A stretch of DNA of 24,364 nucleotides from RGIG4790 sp964437615 (lineage in GTDB: Bacteria; Bacillota; Clostridia; Christensenellales; UBA1242): assembly GCA_964437615.1 (NCBI GenBank), contig CAYTHL010000016.1, positions 1-24,364 of the forward strand, written 5' to 3'. Under the pieces are notes generated by a model, which was given only the letters and a program-made list of their open reading frames with translations, was not told the DNA's origin and searched no databases. Every line of letters begins with the position of its first letter. The first letter of the stretch is position 1. Shown here one piece after another: positions 13,776 through 23,100 of this stretch. Both the position numbers and the translations under genes were made by a program.

Positions 13776-13804
13776 TTGATTTACCCGCAAGTTTATAGTA
13801 TAAT
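13776..13804 (+). promoter_or_regulatory. Promoter of the HD-domain gene, very close to its start codon
   Basis: TTGATT (13776-13781), 17 nt, TATAAT (13799-13804). Transcription should begin at about 13811, only about four bases before the chosen ATG at 13815, so the message would be almost leaderless. Confidence 0.62.
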
Positions 13805-13814
13805 TGCTGGTGTT

Positions 13815-14414
13815 ATGGAACAAGAGATAATTGACCAAAATAAAGAAGATTTTTTAAACATACTAACCAGCAATGTAAATAGGGAGGGTTTAGACAAATT
13901 TATAGAATGGCTATGCTCTACCGACTTTTTTGTGGCGCCCGCTAGCAGCAGATTTCATCTAAAAGAACCGGGCGGGCTATGTCAGCACAGTTTAAATGTT
14001 TACAATCGTTTTGTGCAGTTAATGACTGCCGAATATGGCGAAGACAACTTTAATTTAGAAAGCGTTACTTTATGCGCCCTACTGCACGACATTTGCAAAG
14101 CCAATTTTTATAAAGTTGAAATGCGAAATGTTAAAGAAGACGGCGTTTGGGTACAAAAACCATACTATGCCGTTGACGAAATTTTGCCCTACGGCCATGG
14201 CGAAAAGAGTGTTTATATAATTAACGGCTTTATTAGGCTAACCCGTGAAGAAGCAATAGCTATAAACTGGCACATGGGGGATAGCGACGCCCGCGCGCAA
14301 GGTGGTGCAAGTTACACCGTGGCCGCCGCATACAGAAAATACCCGTTTGCTGCTCTTATGCATATGGCAGATTTTATGGCCACTTATCTTGACGAAAGCG
14401 AAATTGATGAGTAA
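13815..14414 (+). CDS. HD-domain phosphohydrolase family protein
   Basis: This 199-residue protein contains the metal-binding HD pattern: GGLCQHSLNVY (His58), CALLHDICKANF (His91-Asp92), YGHGEKS (His128) and NWHMG (His153). HD enzymes are metal-dependent phosphohydrolases or phosphodiesterases, often acting on nucleotides; the substrate here is unknown. The N-terminal text NREGLDKFIEWL followed by FVAPASSRFH is typical of a short bacterial HD family found in Clostridia and phages. I chose ATG 13815 because it gives the family's usual N-terminus and lies after a consensus promoter; an in-frame ATG at 13764 and TTG at 13743 lie upstream of that promoter. There is no clear Shine-Dalgarno. gltX follows 133 bp downstream with no terminator between. 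Confidence 0.8.
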   Translation: MEQEIIDQNKEDFLNILTSNVNREGLDKFIEWLCSTDFFVAPASSRFHLKEPGGLCQHSLNVYNRFVQLMTAEYGEDNFNLESVTLCALLHDICKANFYKVEMRNVKEDGVWVQKPYYAVDEILPYGHGEKSVYIINGFIRLTREEAIAINWHMGDSDARAQGGASYTVAAAYRKYPFAALMHMADFMATYLDESEIDE

Positions 14415-14432
14415 TTAGCATAAAAATGTACC

Positions 14433-14499
14433 AATTTTGCAGTAAATAAATCAAAAATGACACAAATTTAATACATATATGGATAAAAACTGCAAAATT
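14433..14499. repeat. 11-bp inverted repeat between the HD gene and gltX
   Basis: AATTTTGCAGT (14433-14443) and ACTGCAAAATT (14489-14499) are exact reverse complements 45 bp apart. They lie in the gltX leader or promoter region. The word AATTTTGCAGTAAA also occurs, inverted, at 16343-16356. Confidence 0.6.
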
Positions 14500-14547
14500 A
14501 GCATAATTTAGTTAAAATTAAGTATAAATTTTAAGGAAAAGCACAAT

Positions 14548-16212
14548 ATGAATTACAATAAACTAGCAAATCTACTTTACCCAGATGTACATGTAAGCAT
14601 GTATGATTATATAAACAAATATCCCGAAAGAAAGCTTCCACTTGGAGCCGAGGTAACGCGTATTGCGCCTAGCCCTACCGGGCATTTGCATATTGGGCAT
14701 CTTTTAAGCGCACTGCTAAATAAGTTGGTTGCTACGCAAAGCGGCGGCATCTTTTATTTTAGGCTAGAAGACACAGACCAAAAGAGATATATTAAGGGAA
14801 CCGAAAACGAGGCATACAATACCCTTTGTTATTTTGGGCTAACCCCAGACGAGGGCTACAGGGGCAGCGTTTTGGAGCAGAAAGGCGTTTACGGCAACTA
14901 TATTCAAAGCAAGCGCACAGACATATACAAAGCGTTTGCCAAAGAATTGGTTATGCGTGGCAGGGCTTTTCCGTGCTTTTGCGAAAAAAGCGAGAGTAAG
15001 CAAGATATCATAGATCGCCGCGAAAAAGAGCTTGAAGATACCGACACCTTAGAGGGTCACGACCCTTGCCGCAATTTGTCTTACAAGCAGATAGAAGAAA
15101 ACATCAAGGCCAACAAGCCTTGGGCGCTTAGGCTATTATCTAAAGGCGACCCCGAAAAATCCTACACCTACTACGACGCCATTAAGGGCGAGCGCACTAT
15201 CAGAGAAAACAGCAAGGACATTGTTTTGGTTAAAAGTGATGGCATTCCGCCTTATGTGCTTGCGCATGTGGTTGACGACACCCTTATGGGTACAACGCTG
15301 GTTATTAGGGGCGAAGAATGGTTTCCTAGTGTTGCTGCGCATCACGAGGTTTTTGACGCGCTAGATTTGCCGCGTATAAGATACGCCCACACCCCAGTTA
15401 TTAGCAAGCTAGACGAAGAAACGGGTGGCAAGCGCAAAATGAGCAAGCGCAAAGACCCAGAATGCAACGTCAGCTTTTATCTAGAACAAGGCTACCCTAC
15501 CGAAAGCGTACTAGAATATTTGTTAAATTTGCTAAATAGCGATTTTGAAAGCTGGCGGAACCAAAACCCCAAAGAAGACATGTTCAATTTTAGGTTTTCT
15601 ATTGACCGAATTGGCAGCAACAACCCAATGTTCGATTTAGACAAGCTAAACAACATTTCAAAAAATATCATTAGCAGATACACCGCCGAACAAGTTTTTG
15701 CCGAAGTTTTAGTTTGGGCGGACAATTACGACAAAGAATTTTACAAGCATCTTTGCAAAAACAAAGCAACTTGGGTTGGCATGCTAGGCATCGACCGCGG
15801 CGGCGAGCGCCCAAGAAAGGATATTTTTGCGTGGAGCATGGTTAAAGATTTGTATAAATATATTTACAAGAAGCAATTTAATGCCACAACCAAGCCAGAA
15901 GACAGATTAAAAACTGCCGAGGCTAAGCACTTTATGCTAGAATATGCGCAAAGCTACAACCATAGTCTTTCTAAGGAAGAATGGTTTGAAAATATAAAGA
16001 TGGTTGCAGCAAACCACAATTTTGTGAGTGCAAAAGAGTATAAAGCAAATCCTGCAGCTTATGCGGGCAATGTGGCCGACGCTTGCAACCTAGTTAGGCT
16101 AGCCATAACTGGCGCAACTACCAGCCCAGACCTATACTCCATTATGCAACTTTTGGACGCAACCGAAGTTGTTCGCCGCATAACAAACTACGCAAACAAA
16201 ATAAAAAAGTAA
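14548..16212 (+). CDS. gltX: Glutamate--tRNA ligase
   Basis: This 554-residue class I aminoacyl-tRNA synthetase charges tRNA with glutamate, using ATP. The HIGH motif is at 48-51 inside APSPTGHLHIGH, FRLEDTD at 71-77 is the conserved glutamate-site strand, and the KMSKS loop appears as KMSKR at 297-301. PCFCEKSE near 142-149 is a Cys-containing insertion typical of the family. It is longer than the common 460-500-residue enzymes: it has about 35 extra N-terminal residues (NKLANLLYP) and a different C-terminal region, as in the long clostridial GluRS type. The start is ATG 14548 with AAGGAAAA upstream. No separate Gln-tRNA synthetase is visible, so I cannot say whether it is discriminating. 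Convergent with rpoC and separated by a bidirectional terminator. Confidence 0.95.
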   Translation: MNYNKLANLLYPDVHVSMYDYINKYPERKLPLGAEVTRIAPSPTGHLHIGHLLSALLNKLVATQSGGIFYFRLEDTDQKRYIKGTENEAYNTLCYFGLTPDEGYRGSVLEQKGVYGNYIQSKRTDIYKAFAKELVMRGRAFPCFCEKSESKQDIIDRREKELEDTDTLEGHDPCRNLSYKQIEENIKANKPWALRLLSKGDPEKSYTYYDAIKGERTIRENSKDIVLVKSDGIPPYVLAHVVDDTLMGTTLVIRGEEWFPSVAAHHEVFDALDLPRIRYAHTPVISKLDEETGGKRKMSKRKDPECNVSFYLEQGYPTESVLEYLLNLLNSDFESWRNQNPKEDMFNFRFSIDRIGSNNPMFDLDKLNNISKNIISRYTAEQVFAEVLVWADNYDKEFYKHLCKNKATWVGMLGIDRGGERPRKDIFAWSMVKDLYKYIYKKQFNATTKPEDRLKTAEAKHFMLEYAQSYNHSLSKEEWFENIKMVAANHNFVSAKEYKANPAAYAGNVADACNLVRLAITGATTSPDLYSIMQLLDATEVVRRITNYANKIKK

Positions 16213-16297
16213 TTTTGGCATAGTATTATGGTAAGTGATTAAATGGATTTTTTATTAAAAAATTGCATTGTTTGCATACTAATTTGTTTAAAAATGC

Positions 16298-16337
16298 AAA
16301 AAACAAGGCTTAAACAATAGTTTAAGCCTTGTTTTTT
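16298..16337. terminator. Bidirectional terminator between gltX and rpoC
   Basis: A perfect 18-bp stem, AAAAAACAAGGCTTAAAC (16298-16315) with its reverse complement (16320-16337), and an AATA loop. Both strands end in six T residues, so it can stop gltX and the rpoBC transcript. From here to 16512 there is no gene, only AT-rich DNA with repeated GTAAATTT words (about 16359, 16389, 16399). Confidence 0.92.
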
Positions 16338-16512
16338 ATATCTTTACTGCAAAATTGAGTAAATTTATAGCAATTTAAGTTTAATATCAGTAAATTTGGG
16401 TAAATTTGCCACAATTGTGTAGATTTATGCAAATTTTCAGTTTATATTAAACATAAAAGCCACTATATTGATAAAATTTTCTGGTCAAATTTGCACAAAT
16501 TTATATTTTATG

Positions 16513-19500
16513 TTATTCGACAAGATTGGTGTTGGCAGCTGCAGAGCGGTCCACCTCGGTTGGAGTAACTTCACGATAGCGTTTTAGACCAGTACCGGCT
16601 GGAATTAATTTACCAATAATTACGTTGCCTTTTAGACCAACTAGCGGGTCTACGCTGCTTTTAATAGCTGCATCGGTAAGCACTCTAACGGTTTCTTGGA
16701 ATGACGCTGCAGACAAGAAACTGTCGGTTGCAAGTGCAGATTTTGTAATGCTTAGCAGCACACGTTTAACAGTTGCTGGCTCGCCACCATTTGCAAGAAC
16801 ACGCTCGTTCTCTTCTTCAAACTTAAAAATGTCTACAATGTCGCCCGGCAACATTTCGGTATCACCGCTTTCAACAATCTTAACCTTTTTAAGCATCTGC
16901 CTGATTATTATTTCTAGGTGCTTGTCGTTAACTTCGCACGAAGACTTTTTATAAACTTTAAGAACTTCACGCATCATGTAGTCTTGAGTTTCTTTAACGC
17001 CCTTAATTAGCAGCAATTCCTTAGGGTCGATTGGGCCTTCGGTAATTAGGCTGCCCGGCTCAACTTTACTGCCCTTTTCTACCTTATATTTTGCACCATA
17101 TGGTGTGCTATAAGGCACTTCGGTACCGTCTGCGGTTACAATTACTACCTGCTGCTTAGCCTCGTCGGCAACCTTGACAGTTCCGGCAACTTCGCTAATA
17201 ACGGCAACACCATGAGGTTTTTTAGCCTCAAATATTTCTTCTACCCTTGGCAGACCTTGGGTAATATCTTCGGCGTTTGCGGTACCACCCGAGTGGAAGA
17301 CATTCATGGTAAGCTGTGTGCCAAGTTCGCCGATAGACTGCGCTGCTATAATACCAACAGCTTCGCCCACTTGAACAAGGTCACGGCTAGCCATATTGCG
17401 GCCATAGCATTTAGCGCACACGCCGTATTTAGAGCGGCAAGTAAATACAGTTCGGATATTAACCTTTTTAATGCCGGCATTTTCTATTTCGGCAGCTTGC
17501 TCCTCGGTAATCATTTCGTTGCACTTAACAATTACTTTGTTAGTTGTAGGATTAACTACATCGGCAGCGGCTACACGGCCAACAATACGCTTAGATAGAC
17601 TTTCTACTTCGCTTTCGTCATCGTAAATAGCAGAGACTTCCATACCCTTAACCTTTTCGCCAAGTGTAGCAAAGCAGTCTTCGTCGTCTACAATAACCTC
17701 TTGGGCAACGTCTACAAGCCTACGAGTTAAATAACCCGCATCGGCAGTTTTAAGCGCCTTATCTACCATACCTTTACGTCCACCACGAGTAGAAATAAAG
17801 TATTCAATAACCGAAAGACCGTCCTTAAACGAGCTTCTGATAGGTACCTCTATTGCTTTACCAGAGGTGGTCATCATTATACCACGCAAGCCGGCAAGGT
17901 CGCACATGTTGCCTTTTGTACCACGCGCAGAGCTGTCTACCATAATTTTAAGCGGATTCTTTTTGTCGTACGCTTCTATTGTGGCATCTTCCATTTTTTT
18001 ACGGGCATCAAACCAAATGTTAACTAGCCTTGTGCTTTTTTCGTCGGCGGTAATAAGTCCGCGGCGGAACTGCTTTTCGGTAGACTTAGCAAGTTCGTTG
18101 GCCTCTGCAATAATCTCTGGCTTTTTGCTGCTTGTTTGAATATCAAATAGGTTGGCAGTTAGGCAAGATTTGGTAGAATACTTAAAGCCAAGTTCCTTAA
18201 TTTTGTCTAGCATAATAGCCGTTTTGGTAGAACCAAGGTTGTTGTAGCAGGCCTTAATAATTGCCTTAATTTGCTTTTTGCCAACAGGATAATCTACCTC
18301 TAACTTTAAGAAATCTTCTGGAGTTTCGCGCTTAATTAGATTAATACCCTCTGGGATAGCGCGGTTAAATATAATTCTGCCAACGCTGGTTGGGATTCTG
18401 CCAGAATAGATGCGACCGTCAATTTCTTTTTGCATGCGGACATTAATTTTTGCTTGCAGACTAATTTGGCCTAATTCATAAGCCATAATAGCCTCGTCGG
18501 CACTGACAAAATTTCTGCCCTCGCCCTTTTCGCCGTCAAATGTAACGGTTAAGTAGTAGTTGCCATAAACCATGTCTTGGGTAGGCACGGTAATAGGCTC
18601 GCCGTCGGCAAGTTTTAGAATATTGTTTGACGAAATCATCAAAAATCTTGCTTCGGCCTGGGCGTCTATGCTTAGTGGAACGTGTACGGCCATTTGGTCA
18701 CCGTCAAAGTCGGCGTTAAAGGCAGTACAAACCAGTGGATGCAATTTCATTGCGTGGCCTTCTTCTAGCACTGGCTCAAAGGCTTGAATAGATAGCCTAT
18801 GCAGTGTTGGCGCACGGTTTAGTAGCACTGGGTGGTCCTTAATGACGTCTTCCAAAACGTCCCAAACTATTGGTCTTGCGCGCTCAACTATACGTTTTGC
18901 ACTTTTTATGTTGTGTGTTTGGTTAAGGTCGACAAGCCTGCGCATTACAAATGGTTTAAACAGCTCTAGTGCCATTTCTTTTGGCAGACCGCATTGATAA
19001 ATTTTTAAACTTGGTCCAACAACAATAACCGAACGACCAGAGTAGTCTACACGCTTGCCAAGTAAGTTTTGACGGAATCTACCTTGTTTACCCCTAAGTA
19101 GCCCGCTAAGACTTTTAAGTTCGCGGTTACCTGCCCCGCTTATGGCTTTGCCTCGGCGGCCGTTATCTATAAGCGCGTCTACAGCTTCTTGTAGCATACG
19201 TTTTTCGTTACGTATAATTATGTCTGGCGCACCAAGTTCTATAAGCTTTTTAAGACGATTGTTGCGGTTAATAACCCTTCTGTATAAATCGTTTAGGTCG
19301 CTGGTTGCAAATCTGCCACCATCTAGCGGAACCATTGGCCTTAACTCTGGTGGAATAACTGGCAAAACATCTAACACCATCCACTCTGGACGGCTGCCGC
19401 TCTTGCGGAAACTCTCTATTAGGCTAAGTTTTTTAGCAATTTTAAGTTTCTTTTGACCTTTGCTTTTTGCAAGTTCTTCTTTTAAGGATTTGCTTTCTGC

Positions 19501-20058
19501 ATCTAGGTCTATTCTTTTTAGCAACTCTTTAACAACCTCGGCGCCCATGCCAGCTTTAAATGCCTTTACGCCGTATTTTTCTTGAGCTTCGCGATACTCG
19601 CGGTCATTTAAAATTTGCTTGTATTCCAGCTCGGTTTCGCCTGGGTCGGTTACTATAAAGCTAGTAAAGTAAATAACTTGCTCCAAAGCTTTTAGAGGCA
19701 CATCCAAAAGGGTACCAATTCTAGATGGCACGCCCTTAAAATACCAAATGTGTGTTACAGGAGTAACAAGCTCTATATGCCCCATGCGTTCACGACGAAC
19801 TTTGCTTTTTGTTACCTCTACGCCGCACTTGTCGCAGATTACGCCTTTGTAGCGAATTCTTTTATACTTGCCGCAGAAACACTCCCAGTCCTTAGTAGGC
19901 CCAAATATGCGCTCGCAAAACAGACCATCTCGCTCTGGCTTTTGAGTGCGGTAGTTTATTGTTTCTGGCTTGGTTACCTCGCCATAAGACCATTCCCTTA
20001 TTTTTTCTGGGCTTGCAAGGCCAATTTGAATAGAGTCAAAGTTATTAAGTTCAAACAT
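16513..20058 (-). CDS. rpoC: DNA-directed RNA polymerase subunit beta'
   Basis: This 1181-residue subunit forms, with beta, the polymerase catalytic centre. The N-terminal zinc site is C60, C62, C75, C78 (ECFCGKYK...CDKC). The active-site loop NADFDGD is at 448-454, its three Asp residues holding catalytic magnesium. The trigger-loop/bridge region MTTSGKAIEVPIRSSF leads to GLSVIEYFISTRGGRKG, and the second zinc cluster reads DEDC...FTCRSKYGVCAKC. Length and lack of the large insertion in the trigger loop match Gram-positive beta'. ATG 20058 is preceded by AAGGGG. It lies 72 bp downstream of rpoB, with a hairpin in that gap, and ends about 175 bp before the bidirectional terminator. Confidence 0.98.
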   Translation of the reverse strand: MFELNNFDSIQIGLASPEKIREWSYGEVTKPETINYRTQKPERDGLFCERIFGPTKDWECFCGKYKRIRYKGVICDKCGVEVTKSKVRRERMGHIELVTPVTHIWYFKGVPSRIGTLLDVPLKALEQVIYFTSFIVTDPGETELEYKQILNDREYREAQEKYGVKAFKAGMGAEVVKELLKRIDLDAESKSLKEELAKSKGQKKLKIAKKLSLIESFRKSGSRPEWMVLDVLPVIPPELRPMVPLDGGRFATSDLNDLYRRVINRNNRLKKLIELGAPDIIIRNEKRMLQEAVDALIDNGRRGKAISGAGNRELKSLSGLLRGKQGRFRQNLLGKRVDYSGRSVIVVGPSLKIYQCGLPKEMALELFKPFVMRRLVDLNQTHNIKSAKRIVERARPIVWDVLEDVIKDHPVLLNRAPTLHRLSIQAFEPVLEEGHAMKLHPLVCTAFNADFDGDQMAVHVPLSIDAQAEARFLMISSNNILKLADGEPITVPTQDMVYGNYYLTVTFDGEKGEGRNFVSADEAIMAYELGQISLQAKINVRMQKEIDGRIYSGRIPTSVGRIIFNRAIPEGINLIKRETPEDFLKLEVDYPVGKKQIKAIIKACYNNLGSTKTAIMLDKIKELGFKYSTKSCLTANLFDIQTSSKKPEIIAEANELAKSTEKQFRRGLITADEKSTRLVNIWFDARKKMEDATIEAYDKKNPLKIMVDSSARGTKGNMCDLAGLRGIMMTTSGKAIEVPIRSSFKDGLSVIEYFISTRGGRKGMVDKALKTADAGYLTRRLVDVAQEVIVDDEDCFATLGEKVKGMEVSAIYDDESEVESLSKRIVGRVAAADVVNPTTNKVIVKCNEMITEEQAAEIENAGIKKVNIRTVFTCRSKYGVCAKCYGRNMASRDLVQVGEAVGIIAAQSIGELGTQLTMNVFHSGGTANAEDITQGLPRVEEIFEAKKPHGVAVISEVAGTVKVADEAKQQVVIVTADGTEVPYSTPYGAKYKVEKGSKVEPGSLITEGPIDPKELLLIKGVKETQDYMMREVLKVYKKSSCEVNDKHLEIIIRQMLKKVKIVESGDTEMLPGDIVDIFKFEEENERVLANGGEPATVKRVLLSITKSALATDSFLSAASFQETVRVLTDAAIKSSVDPLVGLKGNVIIGKLIPAGTGLKRYREVTPTEVDRSAAANTNLVE

Positions 20059-20073
20059 ATGTTTCCCCTTGTA

Positions 20074-20091
20074 AATAGGCTGCTGCCTATT
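20074..20091 (-). other. Small hairpin between rpoB and rpoC
   Basis: AATAGGC and GCCTATT form a perfect 7-bp stem with a 4-nt loop a few bases before the rpoC ribosome site. There is no T run, so it is not a terminator; it could mark mRNA processing or tune rpoC translation. Confidence 0.5.
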
Positions 20092-20130
20092 AAAATATGT
20101 TGATATAAGCTTTATATTTTGTTTTATGTA

Positions 20131-23100
20131 TTATAAGTCGGTGTCGTCAAAATCAAATAAGTCGGAATCTTGCTCGGTTGGGTCAAAGACAGTTTCAAAC
20201 ATTTCGCCAATATCTTCTTCGCCGCCAAGGTCTACCTCAACTTCTTCTTGAGTTTCCTTCTTTTTGCTGCCCCTACTTGTTACATCTCGGTCGTCGTCTT
20301 CTAGGTTCTTTAAGCCAATTTCTTGCTTGTCTTCGGTTAGCACTTTAATATCTAGCGCCAAGCCTTGAAGCTCTTTAATAAGTACCTTAAAGCTTTCTGG
20401 AATGCCTGGCTCTGCCACATTTTCGTTACGGACAATACTTTCGTAAGTCTTTTGTCTACCAACAACGTCGTCAGATTTAACAGTTAGCATTTCTTGCAAA
20501 GTGTTGGCTGCGCCATATGCTTCTAGCGCCCACACTTCCATTTCTCCAAAACGCTGACCGCCAAGCTGTGCTTTACCACCAAGAGGCTGCTGCGTTACTA
20601 GGCTGTATGGACCAATGCTACGCGCGTGCATCTTGTCATCTACAAGGTGGTGAAGTTTAAGCATGTACATGTATCCTACAGTTGCCTTGTTTTCAAAAGG
20701 CTCGCCGGTACGGCCGTCGTAAAGTTGCATCTTGCCGTCGGCAGAATAGCCATTTTCTACAAGCATAGTTTTAATTTCATCTTCATTTGCGCCGTCAAAT
20801 ACTGGGGTTGCAACTTTCCAGCCAAGCGCCTTTGCAGCAAAACCTAAGTGAGTTTCTAACAGCTGACCAATATTCATACGGCTAGGAACGCCTAGTGGGT
20901 TAAGGATAATTTGAATAGGCGTGCCGTCCTCTAAGAATGGCATATCTGCCTCTGGTAAAATTTTGGAAACAACGCCCTTGTTCCCATGGCGACCACTCAT
21001 CTTATCGCCCACGCTCATTTTACGTTTTTGGGCAATGTAAACGCGAACAAGTTTGTTTACGCCAGTTGGCAATTCGTCTTTATTTTCGCGAGTAAATACC
21101 TTAACATCTACAACTACGCCGCCCTCGCCGTGCTGAACACGAAGGCTGGTGTCCCTAACCTCTCTGGCTTTTTCGCCAAAGATAGCTCTAAGTAGCCTTT
21201 CTTCTGGTGTAAGCTCGGTTTCGCCCTTAGGAGTAACTTTACCTACAAGGATATCTCCCGTAGTAACCTCGGCACCAATACGCACAATGCCGTTTTCGTC
21301 TAGGTTTCTTAACGCCTCATCGCCAATGTTAGGAATATCTCTTGTAATTTCTTCTGGCCCAAGTTTGGTGTCGCGGGCATCATGCTCGTACTCCTCTATG
21401 TGAATACTAGTTAGAACATCATCTTGAACCAACTTTTCGCTAATTAAAATAGCGTCTTCAAAGTTGTAGCCCTCCCATGGCATATATGCAATTAATATAT
21501 TTTTACCAATAGAAAGCTCGCCATTACAGGTTGCTGGGCCGTCGGCAAGCACATCGCCTGCCTTAACCTCGTCACCATGATTAACTATTGGTCTTTGACG
21601 CATGCATGTGCCATTATTTGAACGGACAAATTTTGTAAGCTCGTATTCTTCGTCGCCATTTGCCGTTTCTACAACAATTTTATCGGCAGAAACATACTTA
21701 ATTTTGCCGTCGTGTTTGGCTATAACCATTACGCCGCTATCTACAGCAATTTTATGCTCTACACCGGTGGCAACAATAGGCGCCTCTGTTCTTAATAGCG
21801 GAACTGCCTGACGTTGCATGTTAGATGCCATCATTGCACGGGTAGCATCACTGTGTTCAATAAAGGGAACAAGTGTTGTTGCAATACTAACAAGTTCCTT
21901 AGGGCTAACATCTATGTAGTCTACATCTTTTTTGTTAAACTCCAAAATTTCGCCGCCCTTACGGCAAATAACTGTGTTGTTTACAAGTTCGCCCTCTGCA
22001 TTAAGTGGCTCGTTAGCCTGAGCTATTACATATTTTTCTTCTTGGTCGGCGGTCATGTACACAACTTGGTTTGTAGCCTTGCCGGTCGCTTTATCAAACT
22101 TACGATAAGGTGCTTGCACAAAACCATATTTATTAAGTTTTGCATAGGTTGCAAAGGAGTTAATTAGACCAATGTTCTGACCTTCTGGAGTTTCGTTAGG
22201 GCAAAGACGACCATAATGAGTGTAATGGACATCGCGCACATCAAAGCCAGCACGTTCTCTTGTTAAGGCACCAGGGCCAAGCGAAGATACTTTACGCTTG
22301 TGTGTAAGTGATGCAATTGGGTTTGTTTGCTCCATAAACTGGCTCATTTGACTGCTGCCAAAGAACTCTCTTATTGCCGCACTAACTGGACGGGTGTTTA
22401 TAAGAGTTGCTGGGCTAATTTCGGCAACATTTTGCACTTGCATGCGCTCGCTAATAACCCTTTCTAGCCTAGCCATGCCAATAAAGAACTGGCTTTGCAA
22501 AAGCTCGCCAACCGTCTTTATGCGGCGGTTGCCAAGGTGGTCTACATCGTCAAGATGACCCAACCCTTCGCTTAAACCTAAGTGATAGTTAATTGCAGAT
22601 ACAATGTCGTCTAGCAAAATGTGACGGCCAACAAGTAGGTCGTAATTGTCAGCAATTGCCGCCTTCTTTTGTTCTATAGTTTTTGCACCTTTTAGCACTT
22701 CTATTAAGGTTGGCAAATGAACAAGGTCGTCAAGTTCTACTTCGTCTGGGTCTACGCCACAATATGCTTTAAGCTGAACAGTGTTGTTGCCCAAAATGTA
22801 AAATTTGCCATTTTTGCCCTCTACTGCAACTTTGTTTACGCCAGCATTTTGAATTTTCCATGCAAGTTCTTCTGTAACTTGCTCGCCAGCAACTGCTATT
22901 GGCTTATTTTTTACAATAACATCTTCTGCAAGTGTTAAGCCATAAATTCTGTTTGCAACAGATAGTTTTTGGTTAAATTTATATCTACCAACGCTGGTTA
23001 TGTCGTAGCGGCGAGTAGAATAAAATCTCTTCTCTAGATCTTTCTTTATTGCCCTTAGGTTTAGAACTTCGCCAGGACGCAAACGCTTAGAAATTTCTAC

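Noticed and set aside
16338..16512. Repeated GTAAATTT words as a tandem repeat or CRISPR-like array
   Set aside because: Spacing is irregular (30 and 10 bp), the unit is only 8 bp and AT-rich, and there are no spacers.
22195..22197. Asn in CPNETPEG of RpoB as the known I572N resistance change
   Set aside because: Counting from Asp516 places this residue at E. coli 561, not 572; the true 572 equivalent (GLI) is unchanged.
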